A stretch of DNA of 64,000 nt from contig JAMJFZ010000181.1 in assembly GCA_026225945.1 (NCBI GenBank), positions 744,001-808,000 on the forward strand, in the 5' to 3' direction. A program made the position numbers and the translations under genes. Positions 34,361 to 45,110 of the stretch are shown in pieces. Source of the DNA: Cricetomys ansorgei (lineage: Eukaryota; Chordata; Mammalia; Rodentia; Nesomyidae). Position 1 is the first letter of the stretch. Each line of letters begins with the position of its first letter. The notes under the pieces were generated by a model. The model did not search any database and had not been told where the DNA came from. It saw nothing but the letters and a program-made list of their open reading frames with translations.

Positions 34361-35024
34361 AGATCAAATTTTTACAATTCTGACTCTGGGACTAAAGCAT
34401 ATCATGAAAAAAAAGTGAGTCATGGTCTTTTTAGTGGCAGTGATATTCCTTGCACAGTGCAATCCCTTATGATTTTGAACAATCTTTTCATAACATTATT
34501 TCTCTCTGAGTAAATTTAGAATTTGCCTGGTAATAATGTGGGAGGCTGCTGTAGGATCCTCCAAATACCAGTGAACAACCTTTAATAAGACATAAAAATT
34601 GTTAATATGTGTTGGGACTGGTCTCCCATAAGAACAGGTATGTCACCAGAAGGGCAAACCTGCCAACTAATCTTTAGAAGCTGACATTGCCCCTGAAGCT
34701 TCACAGAAAAATCAGAGCCAGTGCTTGGTCTTTTGATTCAGTATTGCTCTTTTCCCAGAGTAACAGCTAATTATTAAAGCTCTCCTCCAGAAGGGTAACA
34801 CCTCTTCTCCTGTGCTTGTTGTCAGGGGCCAGCAGTGTAGAGCACTGGCTGATAGTGATGGGGCCACTCTGTGTCTCTGAGAGGAAAGGTTATTAGAAAG
34901 CTTGGTTATTATCATGCCACATCCAGCTCTGTCAAAAAAAAAAAAAAACTACCTCCGAGCCCAAAGCCACCATTTGTGATGAACTGATATACCCTCAACA
35001 CAATGGTGTGGGTAAGAAAGAGTT
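34361..35024. other. Unique stretch
   Basis: No gene or recognised repeat. A poly-A run lies at 34935-34949. Confidence 0.4.
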
Positions 35025-35150
35025 CAAGACTCTGAAAACTAAAGTCTGAAGCCTGTTTCCACTGGTCTGATTCTTACCGGTATGAACTTAGATTAAACCT
35101 GTCTCCAAGCTTCAGTTTTTTCATCTGTAAAGTGAGTCATTAGTACTGCT
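35025..35150 (+). mobile_element. MIR fragment
   Basis: AGTCTGAAGCCTGTTTCCACTGG, ATTAAACCTGTCTCCAAGCTTCAGTTTTTTCATCTGTAAAGTGAGTC and ATTAGTACTGC follow the MIR core and 3' order. Confidence 0.7.
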
Positions 35151-35189
35151 CAAAATAGTATATACAGTAATTTTTTTAAAATGCAAAGC

Positions 35190-35385
35190 CCTGGGGGCTA
35201 AAGAAGTGGCTCAGAGGTTAAATACTCCTGCTGCTCTCCAGAGTTCTATTCCAAGCACCCACATAGCTATAACTTTGGCTCCAGGGGAGGGTTGACACCC
35301 TCTTCTGGCCTCTGCTGGTTCCAACACACATGTGGGAATAGACACCTACGGATACATACACATAAAATTAAAAAATAAAAACATA
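35190..35385 (+). mobile_element. B2 SINE
   Basis: GGGGGCTAAAGAAGTGGCTCAGAGGTTAA head, CTCCAGAGTTCTATTCCAAGCACCCAC, GGCTCCAGGGGAGGG, GACACCCTCTTCTGGCCTCTG, and an A-rich tail with ATAAAATTAAAAAATAAAAAC. Confidence 0.85.
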
Positions 35386-36624
35386 TAAAACTTCATCCAT
35401 GTAGAGATGGCTATTATTTTTATATTGTTACTCTGAGATAGAGCTTGCAAAAATACAGAATGAGATGAGAAGGAGCTGGTGGGAAATAGCACAATTGGAC
35501 TGTTCCTCAGGTTGCTGTGGGAAGGAGCAGAGGATGGCTCCAATAACTTTCTTCACAGCAGGTTTTGCTGGGTAGCAAAAGTGATTCACATATTTAAAGG
35601 AATATTTGAGACTCCAAAGAATGTCTCACATCCCTAAAGAGTTCAAGGTTTGTTATAATAGAATTGAAATATGAAATGAAATCCACACTCTTCTATTACC
35701 TCTTAGTCGACAGATGTATATATGTGATGAGGAGCAGAAATGGTTGTTTGTGTTTTTTCCTGGCTGTAAGAGAAGAATGAAATTTTAACTTTTTTTCTTT
35801 CCTGTTTCTTTCATTTGAGCCAATAGCAAAACAGAATGGTTTCAGACTGAAGAATGTACTTCAGGGAAGGCACTAAGGATAATGCACAAATTTCTATCAA
35901 AAGACATTAAAATCTGTAAAGAAAAATCAAGTTCCAGGTTCCTTTATCACAGACAACAAAATGGAGCATATGCGTGCCATTTATGTGAAACTTTTGGAAA
36001 GATGTACATATCACACTAACTGAAAATGGCCATCTGCTGGTAAATAAGCAGTGATGATCTGGGCATCTCCAAATCTCCTTCAGAATATTTGGCAGAACAC
36101 CAGTCTCTAGAAAGAGAGATGAGTCAGGGGAGCTGCAACGTTTCCTGGCCTTGGGTAGTCATCTGGTTCTGTGTTCACAAGATGACCATCCCTCCATGCC
36201 AGAATCACATGGGGGTGTGACAGCATGCAGCTCAGGGGATCTGGGCATAAACTCCTGTTCTTCCTCTGTCCGAAAAGCTTTACACTTCTAGGATGGTACA
36301 CTTTCTGGTATTGAAGATTCTCTGGGAATCATCTTCCTTCCTTCTTCATGGGAAAATATCCATGAACAGAACTGGAAGGAGGAGAACACGGAGAGGAGGG
36401 TTTCTCTGCCAATCAGTAAAGATGCAGAAAGAATCAAAGCTCACTCTTATCTTTAAGAGTCAAGGTGCAGATATACCATGATGGTGCAGTTCCTGGAAAC
36501 ACAAAGATGGTAAGAGACTGTCTGGTGAAGAACAGCATCATTTCAGTGGGTGAATGAGGAGAGGAGTGGTCAGGAGCTGATCCATAGCCACAGCCACGGA
36601 CCTGACTTTGCATGTCTGACTTAC
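35386..36624. other. Unique stretch
   Basis: No gene or clear repeat. Frames at 36107-36481 on both strands are short and unsupported. Confidence 0.4.
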
Positions 36625-36991
36625 TGTACTGGCTGGTTTTATGTCAACTTGACACAATCTAGATTTATCAGGGATGATGCTGTAATCTAACTGTAAAGCA
36701 CTTTCTTAATTAGTGATTGATGGGGGAGGGCCCAGCCCATTGTATGTGGTGGTCTTGGGTTCTATAAAAGCCAGCTGAGCAAGCCATGGGAAGCAAGCCA
36801 GTAAGCAGCATCCCTCCATGGCCTCTGCAACAGCTCCTGTTTTCGGAGTCCAGCCCTGTTTGAGTTCCTGTCCTGACTTTCTTCAATGATGAACAGCAAT
36901 ACGGAAGGGTAAGCCAAATAAACCCTTTCCTCCCCAACATGCTCTTTGGTCATGGTGTTTCATTGAAGCAATAGAAACTCTAACTAAAACA
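36625..36991 (+). mobile_element. Full-length solo LTR with near-perfect target duplication
   Basis: Starts TGTACTGGCTGGTTTTATGTC and ends CTCTAACTAAAACA (TG...CA, 367 bp). A TATA-like TATAAAAG lies at 36762-36769, and an AATAAA polyadenylation signal at 36917-36922 is followed by a ~70-bp R/U5-like end. The flanks are CTTAC on the left and TTTAC on the right, a 5-bp target duplication with one change. It is the common rodent repeat that also lies reversed at 62592-63022. Presumably ERVL/MaLR-type; the name is not verified. Confidence 0.75.
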
Positions 36992-37489
36992 TTTACATAA
37001 GTGAGTATTCAGTCTTATAACAGAGAAGCTTTAAGTCCAAAGGAGAGAAAAACAAATGAAACAAAATTCAGACTTCAGGGTATGAGGCCTACATACCCCT
37101 TTTTATTTTGATGATATTTTCAATTGAAATATTTTAAATGCACATGTATTTTGTGTCTTTAATATGTTTTTGTTTGATGTTTGTCAACTAAAAAACAGTT
37201 GTTGTTTTACAATACTGACATATAGCCACCATCTAGTGGCCAAATCTGGTTACAACAGGCCTGCACTGTTGTGAGTGAGAACCTTTCTTCACATTATTTC
37301 CTGAGTTTTTCAGAGATGAATTTCAGTGAAATTGGAAACCATGGTATTGACAGGACCACAAGGACAAATTCTCTTCTCTAATATTTCAAAGCATTCTGCA
37401 AACAATTCAGGCTGTTGCCAAGACAATATGTTGCTCTCTGCAAATTGACAGCAAGGCACCATTCCTGAAGATAACTCCCACACAACTCA
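36992..37489. other. Unique stretch
   Basis: No gene or recognised repeat. Confidence 0.4.
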
Positions 37490-38462
37490 TTAAACACGGG
37501 AAGGGCAGGCTGGTACTACATAGACCCTTCACCCCTACGTTCTAGTGTCTTTGGTAAGGTAGTCTGCAGGCTATCAAAAGAGAAATGTAAACACAAAGCC
37601 AACCTTTGATCTACAATCTGTCCTGCCTGCAAAATATACTAGGGCAATGGTGGCACAAAGCTTGTGGGAGTAACCAACTAATGTCCGATTTGACTTAAGG
37701 CCCACTCCAAAAGATGGGACCAACAACAAACACTGCTTGGGTAACTAAGAACCAGAGACTAGATAGCCCAGTGATCTAGGGTAAAAGTAAATACTACTAA
37801 ACTAAAAAAAGAAAAAAGTAACAATTAAATGATTCCTAATGATATTCTGCTATACCTACAGATCAGTGTCTTATTCAGCCAGCGTCAGAAAGACAATAGA
37901 TATGAACAAATAGAAATACCCACAGCCAGAAAGTATGTAAAAAGTGGAACACACAGCTCTAAATGAGATATCTCCCTCAAATCCTCCCACTCACAGTTTA
38001 GGGAGCCCTGTGGACTAGGAGACAGAAAGAGTATAAGAGTTAGAGGGTATGAAGGACACCAAGATAACAAGACCTTCTAAATCTAAACTGAGCACATTCA
38101 TAAGAGCTCACAGAGACTAAAGCAGCAAGCACAGGGCTAGCACAGGTTTGCACTAGGTCCTCTGAATATATGTGATAGTTTTTAGTTTAGCATTTTTATG
38201 GGACTGCTGAATGTGTGAATGAGTGGGTCTGTGATTCTTGTGATTTATCTTGGGGCTCTTTTTCTTCTGATGGTTTGCCTTGCCCAACTTCAAAGTGAAG
38301 GTTTTTGTTTTATCTTATTATATCTTATTTTGTTGTGTGTGGTTGCTATCCCTTAGAAGCCTGTTCTTTTCTAATAACAGACAGAAAAGGAGTGGATCTA
38401 AATGGGAGAGGATGTGGGGAAGAACTGGAAGGAGTAGAGGGAGGGGAAATTGTAATCAGAAT
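37490..38462 (+). mobile_element. Lx-type L1 3' UTR
   Basis: The 3' UTR is in forward order. It runs ACTACATAGACCCTTCACCCC, CAATGGTGGCACAAAGCTTGTGGGAG, TTGACTTAAGGCCCACTCC, an A-rich tract at 37795-37825, AATGATTCCTAATGATATTCTGC, GCACAGGGCTAGCACAGG and TTTTTATGGGACTGCTGAATG. It ends in the G-rich GGGAGAGGATGTGGGGAAG and GAAATTGTAATCAGAAT. No ORF2 precedes it, so it is 5' truncated. The usual terminal tail is replaced by the purine microsatellite that starts at 38463. Confidence 0.9.
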
Positions 38463-38626
38463 AGAAGAGGAAGAAGGAGGAGGAGGAGGAGGGGGGAGAA
38501 GGAGGAGGAGGAGGAGGAGGAGGAGGAGGAGGAGGAGGAGGAGGAGGAGAAGAAGAAGAAGAAGAAGAAGAAGAAGAAGAAGAAGAAGAAGAAGAAGAAG
38601 AAGAAGAAGGAAAGAAGAAGAGGGGA
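38463..38626. repeat. (GGA)n(GAA)n tract, 164-nt uninterrupted purine
   Basis: Every plus-strand base from 38463 to 38626 is A or G: a GGA block with one GGGGGG insertion, then about 20 GAA units. Purines continue from 38628 after a single C. Open frames read here as poly-Glu, poly-Arg, poly-Lys, poly-Ser or poly-Pro are artefacts. Confidence 0.95.
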
Positions 38627-38739
38627 CAGGGAGAGGGGGAAGGGGGAAGGAAGGAAGAAAAAGATTTCAAACCACAAAATCCGGTAAACAATGAATTTAA
38701 GTGGAGCCACATTGGATTAGTGACCAGCGCCTCCTGTGA

Positions 38740-39125
38740 GTTTTTTTTGACCAAAAGTAGCATGACAATACTTGATCAGAAGGATGGAAACCTGAGCAGA
38801 AGACACACAGAACAATCTCTAATATTTGGTATCTGTACTTCCACGGTCAGTGTAGCATGACTCATAATAGCCTGGATGTGGAACAATTCAATCCAAATAC
38901 TCATGAATAAATGGATAAAGATACTGTGTTATGTAGAAAAAGTGAAATGCTATGAGGCCTTCATGAAGCAGGAAATCCTGCCATCTGCTGGAACATATGT
39001 ACCTGGGGCTGTTACGCTAAAGGGAAAATGTTCATCTCGCAGGAGAGGGTAGAGTAGAGATTGTTAGAAAGTGAAAGAGAGTAAAGAGAAGCTAAACCAT
39101 GAGTACTAACAACATACTCACCATG
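38740..39125 (+). mobile_element. Ancient L1 (L1M-type) 3' end
   Basis: ATCTGTACTTCCACGGTCAGTGTAGCATGACTCATAATAGCC, ATACTCATGAATAAATGGATAAAG, CTATGAGGCCTTCATGAAGCAGGAAATCCTGCCATCTGC and GGGGCTGTTACGCTAAAGGG follow the L1M 3' order. Diverged, no frame. Confidence 0.75.
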
Positions 39126-39587
39126 TTCTCAAGCACAAAATTATTTGCATTAATCTTACCTTGAGATTTATCACAAAAACTTGACAGCTGTAATTTGATG
39201 AGTCCATGCTTATCTCCCAATTCAAGTTGCATAGCTACTCTGTGACAACCATACTTCAAAGTCTTTGCCACGTTCTCCAATGCTTTCACAATCTACCTAC
39301 TGACCCTCTATTCCACCTTTTCCTCCTACTCCCTTAGCTCTTGTCCAGGACAATCCAGTCATAGTTGCTATTCCTTGATTCTGAGTACATTTCTGCCTCA
39401 GGACCTTTGTACCAACTTCATGTTTTCAACTAATTAGTTTTCCTTCCATTCACATTGTGTTTCTATTTAAATATTTATTCAAAGATACCTTCTCTGACAC
39501 CTCAAACTCTAAGCTTTTCTTTTCACGACTGATTTTATTTTAATATGTGTTATGATGTTCAAGTCATATTGCTTAACATGTTTTTTT
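39126..39587. other. Unique stretch
   Basis: No gene or recognised repeat. Confidence 0.4.
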
Positions 39588-39806
39588 AATTATTTAAAGA
39601 TTTGTTTTTATTTTATAGGTGCTGTGTTTGTATGTGTATCTGTGTACCATATGAATGCAGTCCTTGAGAAGACCAGAAGAGGGTTTAGGTGCCCTGCAGC
39701 TACAATTAGAGACAGTTGTAACTATCCTTTGAGTGCTGGGAATCAAACCTGGGTCTTCTGCAAAAGTAGCAAGTGATCTTAGCCACTGAGTCATTCTCCA
39801 GACCCA
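39588..39806 (-). mobile_element. B2/B3 SINE, reversed
   Basis: Plus strand: ATTATTTAAAGATTTG tail, GAAGACCAGAAGAGGGTTTAGGTGCCC, TGAGTGCTGGGAATCAAACCTGGGTCTTCTGC, and CTTAGCCACTGAGTCATTCTCCAGACCC, the complement of the tRNA-like head. Confidence 0.85.
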
Positions 39807-41539
39807 AAGTTGCATTAGTTACTTACAGGTTCAGAGACAAGTCTCTAAATCTACAGTGAAAATTCCATAAGGGGAGGACCTTCGTTGTGTTGGCTGCTGT
39901 TCCCTGGAGTAGTGTTGGGTAAATAAACTTCGCGAGTACCCTGCAGTATCTGGGCAGAGATATAGTCAGGCAGCCAAAGCCTATGAAAATTCATAGCATG
40001 AAGAGGTTGAGGCCACTGATTCTTATAGATGAGACAGCACGGAGCATTTTGTAGACGAATGCTGCTTACAAGTGTGGTAACCAAGAAGGAATAACACAGC
40101 AAGTGGTTGTGACTTCAGGCTTAGACAACTGTTAGGATCTTGGGCTCAAATAACAGACTACAGGCTCTTCAGTCTGAGGCATTGCATAGTCTATTTAAAT
40201 TTGATTCTTCTTCCTTTTTTTCCTTGATGCTTTCTCTTTCCTTTTGCAACATAGCAAAGGGTTCTCCATCTTGTCTCTGCTGGTGCCATCTTTGGTTTCT
40301 AATCCTTACCCTGAAAAGCCCATGGGAAAGCACACCATCTTATTCTAGAAACTCAGTATCGAAATGCTCCATCTACCTGCTTGTTCTTGACTCTTGTTAG
40401 ACTGCTTGCTTGCTTTCCCCTGCAACTGCAACCTGGATGTGGTTTTCCTGTGTTCTTTGTCTTTAAAAAAAAAACTGTAATATGCATTTGAGGCTACTCT
40501 GTGAGAAGTGTTTCTCTCCAGAAAGTCACCAGCCAGCTTAACACAGACTTTCAATTTGAACTTGGACTATGCTAAGTGGTCTTTGGGTCTTTACCCTGTA
40601 ACATTTCCTCCTCTGGCATTCTCTTTTCCTCTCCTTGCTACACATCAGGCTAGTATCTGGACGATGGCTTCAGTGCAGAGTTTCCTCAGGTCATCTACTT
40701 TTTATTCTCCACGATTTCATGTGGAGCCTCAGTGCATCCACAATGATGCAGAAGAAGGTCACCCCGAATTCTAGTCTAAGTGCAAAGTATGGCTCTCCCA
40801 AAGGACCTCAGCTAATATAGCAGGCAAGACCAGAACCCTAAGTTGTATTCTAGGAATGCAGTTTGCTATAAATAATATAGTTGGATGAGAGGCTGTTGTA
40901 GAGTCTGCTGGCTCTGTAGCAAACAAGTCTTCAGCCACACTGGGAACAATCTTTTCACCCACTTAAAAGAAACTAAGGATGTTAATACCAATCACCTGTG
41001 AAACTGGTATTTTTCAAATTTTGTAATATAGAAGGGAGACTTACAGCACTAATTCAGTGTTTGGATTCTGTTGAGACAGGCTTGCCTGGGTTTGTGGACT
41101 TCTGCATCGGTATACAGGGCCTCTAGTATTTGTAACACACGTTTGCCTGGCAGTCACCTCCTCCCACTCTCTAATGTCTGCTGAGAAGTACGCTCCATAG
41201 TTTTTCACTTATTGTATTCATGAAACATTTTATTGTAGAATATTTCAAACAAATACACAAGCAGAGCATATCACACTGAACCCTCATGAGATATGAGACT
41301 CAAGAGTCACCCCTCTGCTCATTCACACTCTCTTCTAGATGGCATACGCTTTGATGGAATCTCAGAAACAAAGTTTGGATGGAACAGAAAGGAGACTGCA
41401 ACTTTTACCTCATTGGTAGGTGTCTTTATTTGTGATTGGGTGAAAGACATTTACTTTGCTGTTGAGTAAAGACTAGAACTAATTGTTTTAAAATTACACA
41501 CTTCAGAGCTGAGGGGCAGGATGATCCTTCAGCATTTTC
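39807..41539. other. Mostly unique
   Basis: No gene. A patch at about 41218-41290 (TTTTATTGTAGAATATTTCAAACAAATACACAAG) looks like an ancient eutherian repeat, but too little remains to assign it. Frames at 40140-40820 show no coding support. Confidence 0.35.
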
Positions 41540-41625
41540 TTTTTAAATACCTGGATATTGATCTGAAGGCCTCATATGTGGTAGGCAAGTGCTTTACCAC
41601 CAAACTATATCACAAGGCTCTTTTT
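41540..41625 (-). mobile_element. ID-like SINE, reversed
   Basis: Plus strand: GGCCTCATATGTGGTAGGCAAGTGCTTTACCACCAAACTATATCACAAGG, the complement of the ID head and anticodon region. The tail part is diverged. Confidence 0.65.
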
Positions 41626-42919
41626 GTTAAAAAAACAAACAAAAGCAAAAACAAAAAATCTTTCACATACATTCTAACCTGCCCACGAATGCTTAAATCT
41701 GAAATGTTCTAACCTCAGCTCCAAGCTGGTCTTTTAAAGGGTGTGACTTACTTCTTCGTAGGTTATGGGGTGATATGGTTAGAATTATTTCTCCTTGGGT
41801 CTGACAAGAGAACTGTGTAAGCCTTAGACCTCTTGGAACTAAATATTTTATAGAGTTGAAGTGTCAATGTGCTTTAAAAAACCTTAAGTCGTGAAGAAAC
41901 GCCATGAAGATGCCCGAATCAAAAGTAGAGAGCTAAGGACCGAAGAACTTCATTGGCCAAAACCTTCAAACACCTGAGCTGTCAGGAAAACAAATGAAAT
42001 GGCAACAGCTGCCTTGGGCTGTCGAGAGGGTGATAAATGAAATACTAGCCAGCAGCTCATCTATTTTCTCTTTAACAGTTAGCCTATGTTGTGTGGGACT
42101 GCCTGCTGCAGGCCTGTGACTGGCGGAGTCCTGGCTCATCTCAGCTACAATGTTTACTACTAACACCACTAACACCGGAGAAATGAGATTAGCACCCAGC
42201 AGGAAACGTCTTGGGGGAGAGCACACTGGGTGCAGATAGGTTACTGTAGGTCCCACAACTGGAGAGGAAGTAGCATAGGAAACACTGCTCAGAACTCAGG
42301 GTGGCCTGGCTTACCAACCACAGGTTCTGTCAGGGTTCTATCTCTCTGTCTAGAACTCTTCCCATCAAGTTGTCTTGAATTCACTGATGTTCGAAGTGTA
42401 TAAAGCAAAGTACCATGAACCTCCTGGTTAAAGCGTCCCTGTAAGATAGTCCACAATAGACATCAGCATGCCAAGAAAACTGAAAGCATTCAGAATGTTG
42501 AGTATCTGGTAATCCGTCACAAGCCAAACCTCTTCTCAGAGTATACTTTACATAGCCCACTGAAGACAGCTGTTCCCAAGAAGCATAAGGCTCCCAAATA
42601 ACTGGGAACAGTGCTCCGCTCATTTACTCTTGGGGCCATGCTGGACCAAAAACAAATTTACTGTGAACTCAGGATGAATTCTGGAGTCAAGAGGCTGTGA
42701 GGAAATCAGCCCAGGATTTTCTCAGTACAGAAAGTTGAAGGAAAAAATAAAATCTCTTAAATGCTTTTAAAAGCAGACATTTCATTCAGCTGAACATTGC
42801 AAGTTTCCCTGTAGTACAAGTTGTAGGAAGTAAAAGAAAACAGGAAAAGGGAGATTGAATGAAGACAGAATGGCAGGAAATCTCAAAATAAAAAGAGAGT
42901 GTGGGGAGACATGAAATTA
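41626..42919. other. Unique stretch
   Basis: No gene or recognised repeat. Frames at 41966-42256 and 42381-42623 on the minus strand are unsupported. Confidence 0.4.
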
Positions 42920-44090
42920 GTCATTTTTTTTTAATTCAACAATTTTCTGTCTCTGAGAAATAAAATAGTGCAGGCTTGGAATATCTCAAAGAAAATTCTC
43001 AATAAAATATGACAATGAATCTTACCGAATAAATTTAGTTTCCAGAGGAGACATACCAGATAAAGGTAATATGTCAATGTAATTTTGTTACCCTGGCTCA
43101 GAAAAACAGGACTGTCAAGATACTATTTTAAGTCAATGTAGAAATACAATGTAGAAATACAAAGAAAACGTCTACTTTTATTATCCCTTTGAGTTCAAAG
43201 AAGCATATGTGCTGAGCCCCACTCGCTGCTCACTCCCTAGGTGATAACTCTGTGTTTATTTCTGCCACATCACCATCCATGTTGTCCTTGAATGAATCAT
43301 CTTTGCCAAGAATCTTATCACCACTATGGGTTTTGACTGTAATTTCTTTGGACAATCTGCTATCCAGTAGATTCCTATTTTCCACACTATATTTAATACT
43401 TCATGGAAATTTTCATTTGAAAACAATTAATCCAAAACAAAGCAAAATCCAAAGGAAAATATTTCTTTGGAACATATATACTCTATTCCTCAAACAATTA
43501 TGGTTTTTAAAACTCCACCTGTAATAATTCCAGAGGGTACATTGAACAGAGGTGTGTTTCTTTTGAATCCACTAAAATCTTCTTCCATTATTCTAGAACA
43601 AATTGATAGCCCTCAGTTTTTTGTTTTTAAAAATATTTTCAGTTAATTGCTTCTTTAGAGGTTGGATAACATTCCTCTATTTCATTCACTATTTTTGGCC
43701 TCGACTTAGATGGTCTCCCGATATGCCTTTGGTTCTTCCATATCCTCATTGTCTCCAATACCTTACTTAAAATATCTTGGTTAATGGAAGTTTTTCAGTG
43801 TCCATAACTATGGATCTCACATCTAGGAATGATCCACAAGTGACAACTTTCAGAGTTAATTTCTGAAGGAGTAAGCATTATGTCCCTTGAAATACCCTCT
43901 AAGCTTGTCTGAAGATCATGATCCTTTGACCATCATCTGAGTGCTCTCTTCTGGATTCCAGGACGCTCCAGCTAACAGGGCAGGGCATACACATTCTGCC
44001 TCTGCATTCACTTTTCTTGTTTTCCTAATCAACATAGATTTCCTCCACAAAACATAGGCAATCCAAAGAGTGCTTAGGAATTTTTTTTTT
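42920..44090 (-). pseudogene. Possible decayed retrocopy of an unidentified gene
   Basis: On the minus strand a chain of adjoining open segments reads like protein in changing frames. 43916-44080 ends in STQMMVKGS. 43796-43920 contains PSEINSES. 43639-43795 contains GRPSKSRPKIVNEIEE. 43490-43588 starts MEEDFSGFKRNTPLF. 43230-43400 contains KDDSFKDNMDGDVAEI and ends at a TGA after LSPRE. These are rich in charged residues, unlike the low-complexity frames elsewhere. A nine-T run at 42924-42933 (A-run on the minus strand) could be the remains of a poly-A tail about 300 bp past the last stop. I do not recognise the parent gene. Alternatively these are chance frames in AT-rich DNA; a family match is what is missing. 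Confidence 0.3.
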
Positions 44091-44149
44091 AAACAAAATG
44101 TATATTGTTGTAAACACAACCCACAAGATGACTGGATCCCCTTGCCTTG

Positions 44150-44205
44150 CCAATTGTTTTTTGTTTTTTGTTTTGTTTTGTTTTTGTTTTTTTTGTTTTT
44201 TTCTT
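44150..44205. repeat. (GTTTT)n T-rich simple repeat
   Basis: GTTTT/GTTTTTT units, most of the tract being T. The reverse frame through it reads as Lys/Asn-rich and is an artefact. Confidence 0.85.
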
Positions 44206-44584
44206 TCAACGTGGCCTGAGAAGTTGTTAGACGGGAAGTCACTGTGAGAGAACGGATTCCTGTCCCTGGGTAATAAAGACTGGTATAAGTATGTTCACCC
44301 CACACGTGCACATCAAAGGCCCTGCTCAAAACAGCTATAAATAAAGTGTCCACCCTCTCAGGTGCTCGTTGGCTTTAAACTTATCCAGAGTCAAATCTTC
44401 AAAATATGAGAAATCAGGAAATTGAGAATTCCCTTTGCAAAGCAAAATACTAAATTAATAAAGCAACCTCATCCTTTCGGCTGACTTAGAACAATGGCAT
44501 TTATAAGATACTATTTGAAGACACACAGAAGGTAAATAAAAACTCTTCTTAGTTTTATTTATCATTTGAGATATCATTTATCAT

Positions 44585-45110
44585 AGAGACGGTGGGACCT
44601 GTGAGAATGGAGTTAATGAATGAGGCAGACTAAAGTCTCGTGCAGTAGCCAACTTTATTCAGAGCATCAGACAATTTATACTCTGATGGTTAAGAAGAGT
44701 CACGTGAGTAGTGTGTACAATCACAAGAGGCATATAAAGAAATAACAATAGTCAGTTGTAATGAAAAATCTGAAGTAAACTCACTCCTGTCTACTCCACC
44801 TGAGAAGGGCATAAAAGCATAATCCAAGAACAACTGTGTTTTTGAGGAAACTGAGACCACAAGACTAAAATTTCTTGTGGTTTTTTTCTTACAAGCACTA
44901 AGAAATCTCTTCACATGATTCCATTCTTGGACTACGTTCTGACAATCACATTTTTCGGAACACACACAGGAAGGTAAGCACATTCTTGGGGACTGAGATC
45001 TAAAATTAATATAGTACATGTATATCCACTTAAACCAAGACAGGTACCTCCGTTTTAAGAATAAACCCTATGAATATAATAAAGAAACTTTTTTCTGTCT
45101 GACCCCAACA
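44585..45110 (-). mobile_element. ERVK-like solo LTR, reversed
   Basis: On the minus strand the element begins TGTTGGGGTCAGACAG (plus complement ends at 45110). It carries a TATA box TATAAATT (44673-44680) and an AATAAA signal (44654-44659) followed by GTTGGCTACTGCACGAGAC and a U5-like end near 44585. A perfect E-box palindrome TCACGTGA lies at 44700-44707, just upstream of the TATA box. The left boundary is approximate. No internal viral sequence is next to it. The 109-codon frame at 44690-45019 lies within the LTR and is not a gene. Confidence 0.5.

Noticed and set aside
38280..38763. Four overlapping open frames of 84-135 codons on both strands
   Set aside because: They are translations of the GGA/GAA repeat (poly-Glu, Arg, Lys, Ser, Pro). 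Open frames on both strands at once are expected of such repeats.
43916..44353. 145-codon minus-strand frame as a single gene
   Set aside because: Its middle is the GTTTT repeat read as Lys/Asn. Only the 43916-44080 part fits the possible retrocopy, so I do not call the whole frame.
44690..45019. 109-codon minus-strand Cys-rich frame
   Set aside because: It falls inside the LTR with its TATA box and polyA signal, so it is not an independent gene.
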